64,000 bases of DNA from Paraoerskovia marina DSM 21750 (GTDB lineage: Bacteria; Actinomycetota; Actinomycetes; Actinomycetales; Cellulomonadaceae). Of this stretch, positions 27,618 through 35,512 are shown one piece after another. The DNA lies in NCBI RefSeq assembly GCF_000701465.1, contig NZ_JNIY01000004.1:310001-374000 (forward strand). Reading direction: 5' to 3'. The translations under genes and the position numbers were made by a program. How positions within the stretch are numbered: the first letter of the stretch is position 1; each line of letters begins with the position of its first letter. The notes under the pieces were generated by a model that was not told where the DNA came from, ran no database searches, and saw only the letters and a program-made list of their open reading frames with translations.

Positions 27618-27989
27618 CTAGGCGGAGGCCGCGGACGACCCGGCGCTCGAGCTGCTCGACGAACCGATCGACGAGTTCCCCGAGGTCGAGCCACCGGAGC
27701 TCGACGACGAACCCGACGACGAGCCGCCCGAGGACGACGACCCGGACGACGAGGAACCCGAGGTGGAGCTCGCCGGCACGCTGCTCGACGAGCCCGAGTT
27801 AGACCCGGAGGACTTGCGGGAGTCGGTGCGGTAGAACCCGGAACCCTTGAAGGTCACACCCACGGGGGAGAAGACCTTGCGCAACACGCCCGAGCACTCG
27901 GGGCAGACCGTGAGCGAGTCCTCGGCAAAAGACTGATGGACGTCGAACGCGTGGTCGCACTCGCTGCAGCGATAGGCGTAGGTAGGCAC
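27618..27989 (-). CDS. FmdB-family zinc-ribbon protein with Ser/Gly-rich disordered tail (Ruc/Rv0991c-like)
   Basis: A 123-residue protein. The N-terminal zinc ribbon has two CxxC pairs (YRCSECDHAF and VCPECSG) in a standard FmdB domain (1-55). About 65 residues follow that are nearly all Ser and Gly. In M. tuberculosis the Ser-rich FmdB protein Rv0991c (Ruc) beside the formyl-THF cyclo-ligase is a redox-regulated chaperone. Here the gene is also close to the MTHFS gene and mscL, so the same role is plausible by synteny and architecture. Confidence 0.8.
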   Translation of the reverse strand: MPTYAYRCSECDHAFDVHQSFAEDSLTVCPECSGVLRKVFSPVGVTFKGSGFYRTDSRKSSGSNSGSSSSVPASSTSGSSSSGSSSSGGSSSGSSSSSGGSTSGNSSIGSSSSSSAGSSAASA

Positions 27990-28066
27990 GAACTCTCCTG
28001 AAATCTGGCACTCCGGAATCCCGAGTGCTCATCATAGGGCGTCGTCGCCAAGGTAGTCTCAGCCAC

Positions 28067-30724
28067 GTGTCTGACAGCGTTCCGTCCCCTGAGCCAGCCG
28101 TCGACGTCGACGCCTCGGAGCCTCCCGCCCCGATTCGCCGCACGTCACCCGTGACGCGCCGCATCGTCGCGGCGATCGCGATCCTCCTCGTCCTCGCCCT
28201 CGTGGTGGTGACCGTCTTCGCCGTCGTGTCGCTGCGCCGTCCGCTGCCGGACGTCAACGGTGAGGTCAACCTCCCGGGGCTGAGCGAGTCGGTCACCGTC
28301 ACGCGCGACGCGCAGGGCGTCCCGGACATCACCGCCCAGACCGACCTCGACCTCTTCCGGGCTCAGGGCTACGTCCACGCCCAGGACCGGTTCTTCGAGA
28401 TGGACTACCGCCGCCACGTGACCTCGGGCCGGATGGCCGAGCTCGTCGGGAACGTGCCGTCCGCGATCCAGGCCGACACCGTGACCCGGACCTTCGGCTG
28501 GCGCGCGGTCGCCGAGCAGGAGTGGGACCTCCTGGCCGACGACACCAAGACCTACCTGCAGGCCTACGCCGACGGCGTCAACGCCTACCTCGACGAGCGC
28601 GATCCCGGCGAGCTCGCCGTCGAGTACACGGTGCTCGGTCAGTCGGTCACGGTCGAGGACCCCGAGCGCTGGGACCCGATCGACTCGGTCGCCTGGCTCA
28701 AGGCGATGGCGTGGGACCTGCGCGGCAACTACGACGACGAGCTCGGCCGGGCGCTCGCGTACACCACGCTCGGGACCAGTGACAACGTCGAGAACAACGT
28801 CTCCGTCGTCGAGGAGCTGTTCCCGGCGTACCCCGAGGAGACCAACCAGCCGATCCTCACGGCCGACGAGATCAGTGGGACCCCGGCTGCGACCGTCTCG
28901 GCCGAGGGACTCGGCGACGACCTCGGGACCGAGGGGCTCGACGCAGCCATCGCCTCCGCCGAGGCCGCCCTCGACGCCGTCCCTGTCCTCGTGGGCCGGG
29001 GCGACGCGTCCGGGTCGAACTCCTGGGTCGTCTCGGGCGAGCACACCGAGAGCGGGATGCCGCTGCTGGCCAACGACCCGCACCTCGCGCTGGGCGCGCC
29101 CAGCATCTGGTCGCAGATCGGCCTGCACTGCGCCGAGCAGACGCCGGACTGCACGTTCGACGTCTCCGGCTTCTCGTTCGCCGGGTTCCCCGGCGTGATC
29201 ATCGGCCACAACGGAGACCTTGCGTGGGGGCTGACCAACATGGGCGCCGACGTCACCGACTTCTTCGTCGAGCGTGTCCGCTCCGACACCTACCTGCGCG
29301 ACGGCGAGTGGGAGCCGATCGACGTCCGCAAGGAGACGATCGTCGTCAACGGTGGGGACGACGTCGTGATCGAGGTCCGGTCCACGGTGCACGGGCCGCT
29401 GATGTCCGACGCGCTGCCCGAGCTCGACGCCGCGACCTCCACGCCGCACGACGACCTGCGCCTCGGCTCCTACTCGGTCGCCCTGCAGTGGACCGCGCTG
29501 ACCCCGGGCAACACCGCCGACGCGATCTTCGCGTTCGACCGTGCCCAGGACGCCGACGACATCCGGGACGCTGCGGCGCTCTTCGAGGTGCCCGCGCAGA
29601 ACATCGTGTTCGCGACGACGGACGGTCACATCGGCTACCAGGCGCCCGGGAGCATCCCGGTGCGCAACGACGTCGACGGTGCGGTGCCGAGCGACGGGTC
29701 CTGGCCGCGTCCCGGCTGGGACAGCGCGTACGACTGGCAGGGATACGTCGACTCCGACGACATGCCGTTCGTCCTCGACCCCGAGGACGGCATCATCGTG
29801 GCCGCGAACCAGGCCGTCCTGCCCGCAGGCGTCGGGCCGTTCCTGACCAACGACTGGGCCTACGGCTACCGGTCCGAGCGGATCCGCACCTTGCTGCAGA
29901 ACGAGATCGACGCCGGCCGGCAGATCGACACGGCGACGATGAGCGAGATCCAGCTCGACGACTGGTCCGCGTTCGGGGCCACCCTGGTGCCGGTGCTCCT
30001 GGAGCAGGAGCTCGACGACGACTTCGTCGACGACGGCCAGGAGCTGCTCGCCGACTGGGACTTCCACACCGGCACGGACTCTGCTGCGGCGGCGTACTTC
30101 AACGCCGTGTGGAGCGACGTCCTGGAGCTCGCCTTCTGGGACGACGTGCCACCGTCGATGCGTCCGTCGGGCGGGAGCCAGTGGCTCCAGGTCGTGATCG
30201 GTCTGCTCGACGACCCGACCAACCCCCTCTGGGACAACCGGACCACGCTCGGCGTCGTCGAGACGCGCGACGAGGTGCTGAGCCAGTCCCTCGAGAACGC
30301 GCGTCTGGAGCTGACGTCCGAGCTCAGCAAGAGGACCGACGACTGGGAGTGGGGCAAGGTTCACCAGCTCCGACTCCAGCACCCGGTGCTCGGCGGCGAG
30401 GACATCCCCGGCGTGATCTCCGGCGTCTTCAACCCGGGCGCCGTCGAGCTGCCGGGCGGCACGTCGATCGTCAACGCCATCGGCTGGGACGCGTCCGCGG
30501 GGTCGTTCGACGTCACGACGGGACCGTCGATGCGGATGGTGGTCGACCTCGACGACCTCGACCGCTCGACGTGGGTGACCGTCACGGGAACGTCGGGGCA
30601 CCCGGCGTCGTCGCACTACGACGACCAGCTCGACGCATGGGCGACCGGTGAGACGTTCGCGTGGCCGTTCAGTGCCGAGGCGCGGGACGAGAGCGCGGAG
30701 GACACGCTCGTCCTCCGCCCGTAG
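28067..30724 (+). CDS. Penicillin acylase-family N-terminal-nucleophile hydrolase, membrane-anchored
   Basis: An 885-residue precursor. A single N-terminal TM (IVAAIAILLVLALVVVTVFAVV, about 27-48) anchors an extracytoplasmic enzyme. The alpha part has QGVPDITAQTDLDLFRAQGY and DRFFEMDYRRH. The predicted autoproteolytic site is before Ser317 in SGSNSWVVSG, giving the beta subunit with the nucleophilic Ser. AGFPGVIIGHNGDLAWGLTN and GYQAPGSIPVRN are also conserved. Substrates may be acyl-amides such as N-acyl homoserine lactones or beta-lactams; this cannot be decided. GTG 28067 has a TAGTCT box 7 bases upstream, suggesting a leaderless mRNA. Confidence 0.9.
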   Translation: MSDSVPSPEPAVDVDASEPPAPIRRTSPVTRRIVAAIAILLVLALVVVTVFAVVSLRRPLPDVNGEVNLPGLSESVTVTRDAQGVPDITAQTDLDLFRAQGYVHAQDRFFEMDYRRHVTSGRMAELVGNVPSAIQADTVTRTFGWRAVAEQEWDLLADDTKTYLQAYADGVNAYLDERDPGELAVEYTVLGQSVTVEDPERWDPIDSVAWLKAMAWDLRGNYDDELGRALAYTTLGTSDNVENNVSVVEELFPAYPEETNQPILTADEISGTPAATVSAEGLGDDLGTEGLDAAIASAEAALDAVPVLVGRGDASGSNSWVVSGEHTESGMPLLANDPHLALGAPSIWSQIGLHCAEQTPDCTFDVSGFSFAGFPGVIIGHNGDLAWGLTNMGADVTDFFVERVRSDTYLRDGEWEPIDVRKETIVVNGGDDVVIEVRSTVHGPLMSDALPELDAATSTPHDDLRLGSYSVALQWTALTPGNTADAIFAFDRAQDADDIRDAAALFEVPAQNIVFATTDGHIGYQAPGSIPVRNDVDGAVPSDGSWPRPGWDSAYDWQGYVDSDDMPFVLDPEDGIIVAANQAVLPAGVGPFLTNDWAYGYRSERIRTLLQNEIDAGRQIDTATMSEIQLDDWSAFGATLVPVLLEQELDDDFVDDGQELLADWDFHTGTDSAAAAYFNAVWSDVLELAFWDDVPPSMRPSGGSQWLQVVIGLLDDPTNPLWDNRTTLGVVETRDEVLSQSLENARLELTSELSKRTDDWEWGKVHQLRLQHPVLGGEDIPGVISGVFNPGAVELPGGTSIVNAIGWDASAGSFDVTTGPSMRMVVDLDDLDRSTWVTVTGTSGHPASSHYDDQLDAWATGETFAWPFSAEARDESAEDTLVLRP

Positions 30725-30742
30725 GCGGAGCGCGTCGAGGCG

Positions 30743-31375
30743 TCAGCCGAGCTCTCGCCACCCCAGCGGGGTGGCGACGCCGCTGACGCCGACGTCGTGC
30801 TCCTCGACGGGCAGCGGGTGCTCGGAGGCGTCGTAGATCTCCTCGGGGTAGACGAGCGCGAACGTCTTGACGCCGGGTCGCACATACTCCAGCGCGCGGT
30901 CGTACCAGCCGCCGCCCTGGCCCAGCCGGACCCCCCGGGTGTCCACCGCCAGCGCGGGCGCCAGCACGACGTCCGCCTCGGCGAGAACCTCGGGGGGCAT
31001 GCTCGGACCGCTCGGTTCCGGCGGCCTGCCAGGGGCCCGGACGGCGAGATCCTCCTGGCCCGCGTACTCGGCCCACTCCCGGCTGAGCCCGGCCCCGAGG
31101 ACGGGCAGCAGGACCCGCGTGCCGCGGGCGGCGAGCAGGTCGAGCAACGGAGCCGTCCCGACCTCGGCCGGTCGGGCCGCGTAGCTGGCGACGCACCGGG
31201 CGGCCGCGACCTCGGGGATCTGGGCGACGACCTCCGCCACCGCCTGCGCCGCCTCGCCCCGAAGCCGGTCGGAGCGCATCTCGCGCGCGGCGCGGACAGC
31301 CTGGCGCATCGCGATCTTCGACTCCTCGACGTCGCTGCCGGGGAGGATGGGATAGGGCTGGGCCGGGCCGCTCAT
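30743..31375 (-). CDS. 5-formyltetrahydrofolate cyclo-ligase
   Basis: A 210-residue MTHFS that converts 5-formyl-THF to 5,10-methenyl-THF with ATP. The motifs KIAMRQAVRAAREM, YAARPAEVGT, DVVLAPALAVDTRGVRLGQGGGWYDR and HPLPVEEHDVGV are diagnostic. ATG 31375 is chosen; an in-frame ATG nine bases earlier is possible. It is divergent from rimJ with about 140 bases between. Orthologous to Rv0992c by position. Confidence 0.93.
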   Translation of the reverse strand: MSGPAQPYPILPGSDVEESKIAMRQAVRAAREMRSDRLRGEAAQAVAEVVAQIPEVAAARCVASYAARPAEVGTAPLLDLLAARGTRVLLPVLGAGLSREWAEYAGQEDLAVRAPGRPPEPSGPSMPPEVLAEADVVLAPALAVDTRGVRLGQGGGWYDRALEYVRPGVKTFALVYPEEIYDASEHPLPVEEHDVGVSGVATPLGWRELG

Positions 31376-31517
31376 GCGTTCCATCATCGCAAACGGAGCA
31401 CGGTCACCGCGAACGGTTCCACAGGGAGCGACCGACCGGCCCCGAGTGGTGCGGGCGCGGTGTGACGTGGTACACCCTTCTCGGTCCGACACGCGGGCCG
31501 GGGAGAAGGGTGGACCG

Positions 31518-32144
31518 ATGACCGCAGGTGCGCGTGGGTGGGGACTCTCGCGCCCCTGGCCGGTGACGCTCACGGACGAGCCGAGCGGTGTCGTCCTCCG
31601 GCCCCTGCGTCGTCGCGACGGTATCGAGTGGAGCGCGCTGCGCGAGCGCAACGCCGCGTGGCTCGACGAGTGGGAGGCGACGTCGCCGACCGGACCGGGC
31701 CCCGCCCCGACCTTCGGTGAGTACGTCCGGCTCCTGACCGCCCAGGCTCGTGCCGGGACCGCGCTGCCGTTCGCCGTCGAGCTCGAGGGTGAGCTCGTCG
31801 GGCAGCTCACGGTCTCGGGCATCACCTACGGGTCGTTGCGCGGAGCGGCGCTCGGCTACTGGATCGGGGAGCACGTCGCCGGGCGCGGTGTGATCCCCAC
31901 GGCCGTGGCGATGTCGGTCGACTACATGTTCACGGTGCTCGGGCTGCACCGCGTGGAGGTCAACATCCGGCCCGAGAACAGGCCGAGCCTGCGCGTCGTC
32001 GAGAAGCTCGGGCTCCGCGACGAGGGACTCCGCGAGCGCTACCTGCACATCCGTGGCGACTGGCGTGACCACCGGACCTTCGCGATCACCGCCGACGAGG
32101 TACCTGACGGGCTCCTCGCACGCCTGCGGTCGCGCGACGTGTGA
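31518..32144 (+). CDS. GNAT N-acetyltransferase, RimJ/RimL type
   Basis: A 208-residue acetyl-CoA-dependent N-acetyltransferase. It shows the GNAT core VELEGELVGQLTVSGI, ALGYWIGEHVAGRGVIPTAV and HRVEVNIRPENRPSLRVVEKLGL. The start ATG 31518 follows GGAGAAGGG. In most actinobacteria galU and glp/moeA lie between the cyclo-ligase and this gene; both are missing here. The true protein substrate is unknown. Confidence 0.88.
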   Translation: MTAGARGWGLSRPWPVTLTDEPSGVVLRPLRRRDGIEWSALRERNAAWLDEWEATSPTGPGPAPTFGEYVRLLTAQARAGTALPFAVELEGELVGQLTVSGITYGSLRGAALGYWIGEHVAGRGVIPTAVAMSVDYMFTVLGLHRVEVNIRPENRPSLRVVEKLGLRDEGLRERYLHIRGDWRDHRTFAITADEVPDGLLARLRSRDV

Positions 32145-32197
32145 GCAATCCGCGACGAGCGCGTCCGACACGCCGCGACACATCCCGATGAGCGGAC

Positions 32198-33523
32198 GTG
32201 GCCTCGCCTACCGTCGGTGAGGTGATCACGTCAGGGCTCGTCGCACTCGCCATCGTGGTGCTGTGGCTTGCCTACTACGTGCCTCAGCGGCTCTCGACGC
32301 GTCAGGACGCTCTCGACGCCAGCCTCTCGGACCGGTTCTCCGGCTCGCTGCGCGTGCTCGCGGTCGGCGGTGGTGCGCGGCTTCCGCGGATCGACCCGGC
32401 AGGGGCGTCCGTCGTGGCCCCCGCACTGGCGTCCGGGTCACCCCGGGCGATGATCACGGGCAGTACGCTCGGCGAAGACCTGCCCACCACCACTCGCCAC
32501 GGGAACATCCTCATGTCAGAGAGCGCGGACCGCACGACACCCGCACGCACCGTCCGGCCGCACGGTGCGACGTCGTCGTCCGCCGCGCACCCGCGCCGTG
32601 CGCGGGCGCTGCCTCAGTCGCCTTCGCGGATCGCGCTCCTGGAGCGCCGCGCCGCGGCCGCGCGCCGCCGTCTGACGATCACCGTCGTCCTGCTCCTGGC
32701 CACGATCGGCACGTGGGTCGGTGTCGGGATCGCCGGCTGGAGCGTCGTCGCCGGGGTCGTCCCGACGGTGCTGCTCGCCGGTGTGCTGGTACTCGGGCGC
32801 AGGGCCGTCCTCTCGGCCCGCGCCGCCGACGCCGCCTGGGCCGCCGAACGTCGGGAGCGTGCCGCGGTGCGTGCCGCCCGCGGAGTGACCGGAGGGCCGG
32901 TCGAGCCTCGCAACACGGGCCGCGTGACCGGACGTGCCGTCTACGGGTCAGGCGTCGCCACGCAGATGATCCCGCGCGTGACGCCGGACATGCTGCGCGC
33001 GAGCACTGCCTCGAGCGAGCGGGCGGGGGCGAGCCGCGGTGCGGCGTCTGCGCCCGAGACGAGCGGCGGCGCGGCCCAGCCCGCCGACGAGGAGCCTGCC
33101 CGAGGCGACGAGCGTCCCTCGTACGGCTCCTTCCGCCTCGGCGCCCCCACGGCCCCGCCGTCGCCCGCCCCGGGCGATGCGGACGTGCCGTCGACGTCGG
33201 CGACCGGCGCCACGACGACCGATGCGCCGTCCGTGCCGTCCTCGTCGGACGCCGAGTCCGTCCCTGCTGCTCCGTGGGAGCCCGTCCCGGTGCCGCGTCC
33301 GACGTACACGATGAAGGCGGCCGCGCCGCGTCGGGAGCCCGCTCCGCTGCCGACGCCGTCCAGCCCCCCGGTCGCGGAGCGGCCCGACGAGTCCGCGTCG
33401 ACGCCTGCCCCGGAGTCGACACCGACGGCCGACGCCGGCGCCACGCAGGACGATCCTCCGACCGACACGCTCGGCCTGAACCTCAACGAGATCCTGGCTC
33501 GCCGCCGTGCCGCGGGGCAGTGA
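32198..33523 (+). CDS. Rv0996/GlpR-like membrane protein
   Basis: A 441-residue protein. N-terminal TM (ITSGLVALAIVVLWLAYYVP) is followed by a basic segment, a second membrane region of two helices (about 160-200: LTITVVLLLATIGTWVGVGI, VVAGVVPTVLLAGVLVLG), and a long disordered Pro/Ala/Ser-rich C-terminal half ending in a short conserved LNLNEILARRRAAGQ. Position after rimJ and the VLWL...VP opening match Rv0996/GlpR, described in corynebacteria as the membrane receptor of the gephyrin-like divisome protein Glp. This is by synteny and architecture only. GTG 32198 starts it. Confidence 0.65.
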   Translation: MASPTVGEVITSGLVALAIVVLWLAYYVPQRLSTRQDALDASLSDRFSGSLRVLAVGGGARLPRIDPAGASVVAPALASGSPRAMITGSTLGEDLPTTTRHGNILMSESADRTTPARTVRPHGATSSSAAHPRRARALPQSPSRIALLERRAAAARRRLTITVVLLLATIGTWVGVGIAGWSVVAGVVPTVLLAGVLVLGRRAVLSARAADAAWAAERRERAAVRAARGVTGGPVEPRNTGRVTGRAVYGSGVATQMIPRVTPDMLRASTASSERAGASRGAASAPETSGGAAQPADEEPARGDERPSYGSFRLGAPTAPPSPAPGDADVPSTSATGATTTDAPSVPSSSDAESVPAAPWEPVPVPRPTYTMKAAAPRREPAPLPTPSSPPVAERPDESASTPAPESTPTADAGATQDDPPTDTLGLNLNEILARRRAAGQ

Positions 33524-33574
33524 CGCCGGATTCACGGCCGGTCGCGATCAGGTGCTAACCTAGTTTTTGCTTCT

Positions 33575-33647
33575 GGGGCTATGGCGCAGTTGGTAGCGCG
33601 TCTCGTTCGCAATGAGAAGGTCGGGGGTTCGAATCCCCCTAGCTCCA
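33575..33647 (+). tRNA. tRNA-Ala (anticodon CGC)
   Basis: A full cloverleaf: acceptor GGGGCTA with TAGCTCC (one G-T pair), D arm GCGC...GCGC, anticodon stem TCTCG/TGAGA with loop TTCGCAA, and T arm GGGGG-TTCGAAT-CCCCC. CCA is not encoded. Confidence 0.95.
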
Positions 33648-33658
33648 CCCGGCGAAGT

Positions 33659-33698
33659 ACGACGAAGGGCCCGGCCACGCGGCCGGGCCCTTCGTCGT
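33659..33698 (+). terminator. Hairpin terminator after tRNA-Ala
   Basis: gacgaagggcccggcc (33661-33676) pairs perfectly with ggccgggcccttcgtc (33681-33696) around loop ACGC, and the stem extends two further pairs to 33659/33698. It lies 11 bases after the tRNA. Confidence 0.85.
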
Positions 33699-33787
33699 TC
33701 GTCCGGCGCTCAGGGTCGTCGCCGGGATCGACGGCGGCGTCGGGCGAGGGTGATCCCTCGTCGCGAAAGGTGGCAGACTGGGGCATC

Positions 33788-35347
33788 GTGGATCACCGAC
33801 TTGCCCTGAAAGCCCCATTCGTCCAGACCGCCGGTGCGCTCGTCGCGGTCGCGCTGACGCTCGGTGGCTGCACGCAGGACGGCGCGTCCACCGACGCCAC
33901 GACCACCGCGGAGCCCGCTGCCGCGCAGGAGACGGCTGTCGCCGCCGCGCTCCCGGACGCCGCGACACTCAGCTCCGACGCCCCGGCCGAGCTCGCGCTC
34001 ATGGCCTCCCAGCAGCTCTTCGAGTCGGCGCCCACCGTCGTCCTCGTCGGGGCGGAGGACGACGACGCGCTGGAGCTCGTCGGCGCCGTCGCGACCGAGG
34101 TCGCCGGGCCGGTCCTCGTGCTCGACGGGGCGATCGGCTCGTCCGCGGTCCGGACCGAGCTGGAACGTCTGGGCGCGCGCACGGCCGTCGTGGTCGGTGC
34201 GGTCGACCCCGCCGAGGTGGTCGACGGGTCCGCGGGCGAGCTCGAGGTGATCTCGGTGCGGGCCACCGACGCGGCCGGGGTCCCGACCGGGGTCGCCGAG
34301 GTCGCGCGCCTGCTGAGCGAGGTCCCCGACACCGGCGAGCCGACGCTCGCGGACGAGTCGCTGGTGCTGACGGACCCCGAGGACGACGTCGACCACCGGG
34401 CGGCGCTCGCGACCGCGCGTGCTGCAGGCGCGGTGCCGCTCGACGTCCCGGGGGGCGACCCGCGCGCCTCGGACGAGACCATCGGCGTGCTGCGCCAGGC
34501 GCAGGCGCTCTCGGTGGTGGCGCTGGGCGACTCGTTCGCCGACTCGGACGACCTGGCCGAGCAGGTGCGTGCGGCGTCGACCGGAGTCGAGCTGCCCGGA
34601 GGCGGCATGGTGCTGACCGACGGGCGCCGGTTCGTCGGGCTCTACGGCACGCGGATCAGCCCGAGCCTCGGAGCGCTCGGACAGCAGGACACCGACGCGT
34701 CGGTCGACCGTGCGCAGCGGGTGGCTGAGGCGACGGTCCCCGGCGCCGACGACGTCGTGCCGACCCTCGAGCTGCTCGTCACCGTGGCCTCGCCCGCCCC
34801 GGGGGCCGACGGCAACCACGCCAACGAGCAGGACCCGCAGGCCGTGCTCGAGTTCGCCGAGGCGGCCCGGGAGGCCGGGCAGTACGTGGTGCTCGCGGTC
34901 CAGCCGGGCAGCGCCACGTTCGTCGAGCAGCTCCGTGCCTACGACGACGCACTCGCACTTCCCAACGTGGGGGTCTCGCTCGAGACCGAGTGGAGATTCG
35001 TGGACAGCTCCTCCCCGGCGCTGAGCGGGACGATCCCGACCGGCGAGGTGAGCGACGTCGTCGACCATCTGCGCGACGTCGTGCGTACGGGGGCGCTGCC
35101 GCAGAAGCTCCTCGTGATCCGGGACAGCGCGCCGTCCGCCGTCGTGGACCCCGCGCAGCTGCCGAACGCGACCGAGGTCGGCGTCGTGATCGCGGGACCG
35201 GCCGGGCGGGAGCCGGACCTTGAAGAGTGGGGCGCCGAGACGGGCGTCGAGCCGATGTGGGGCGCGACCCGCTGGCTGCAGGGTGCCGACGTCCCGGCGG
35301 CCGAGCTGGGTGACGAGGAACAGCCGACGTACGTCGTGTACCGGTAG
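33788..35347 (+). CDS. Secreted lipoprotein with cell-wall-binding-repeat-2-like region
   Basis: A 519-residue predicted lipoprotein. The signal sequence ends ALTLGGC (lipidated Cys28). The mature N half has a Rossmann-like alternation of hydrophobic strands and Ala-rich helices (TVVLVGAEDDDALELVGAVA, RTELERLGARTAVVVG) resembling CW_binding_2 repeats, and the C half is of unknown fold (VVLAVQPGSATFVEQL). GTG 33788 is placed 8 bases after a CAGACT box. Function unknown. Confidence 0.65.
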   Translation: MDHRLALKAPFVQTAGALVAVALTLGGCTQDGASTDATTTAEPAAAQETAVAAALPDAATLSSDAPAELALMASQQLFESAPTVVLVGAEDDDALELVGAVATEVAGPVLVLDGAIGSSAVRTELERLGARTAVVVGAVDPAEVVDGSAGELEVISVRATDAAGVPTGVAEVARLLSEVPDTGEPTLADESLVLTDPEDDVDHRAALATARAAGAVPLDVPGGDPRASDETIGVLRQAQALSVVALGDSFADSDDLAEQVRAASTGVELPGGGMVLTDGRRFVGLYGTRISPSLGALGQQDTDASVDRAQRVAEATVPGADDVVPTLELLVTVASPAPGADGNHANEQDPQAVLEFAEAAREAGQYVVLAVQPGSATFVEQLRAYDDALALPNVGVSLETEWRFVDSSSPALSGTIPTGEVSDVVDHLRDVVRTGALPQKLLVIRDSAPSAVVDPAQLPNATEVGVVIAGPAGREPDLEEWGAETGVEPMWGATRWLQGADVPAAELGDEEQPTYVVYR

Positions 35348-35406
35348 GGGTCTGCGGGGCGCGGACCGGTTGTTCCGGGTCCTGCTGACCGGTCCGTGAC
35401 AAGGGG

Positions 35407-35467
35407 TTGGCGACGCTGTCGAGATTGGCTACTGTTTCCTCTGTCCGATCGAATCGAAACGATTCGA
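35407..35467 (+). promoter_or_regulatory. Promoter with LacI-type operator for the GH20 gene
   Basis: TTGGCG (35407-35412), a 17-base spacer and TACTGT (35430-35435) make a good promoter. Just downstream lies a perfect palindrome, TCGAATCG-AAA-CGATTCGA (35449-35467), of the LacI-family CGAAANNNTTCG style. Repressor binding there would block transcription. No lacI-like gene occurs in the window. Confidence 0.65.
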
Positions 35468-35512
35468 CCGCGAGGCCGCACTGCGGCTGGAACCAGCGAC
35501 AGCGGAGTTCAC

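Noticed and set aside
28145-30616. Minus-strand 823-codon open frame opposite the acylase gene
   Set aside because: Its translation is low-complexity Arg/Gly/Val/Asp-rich with no family motif. It is a shadow of the GC-rich acylase gene, whose product shows clear domains.
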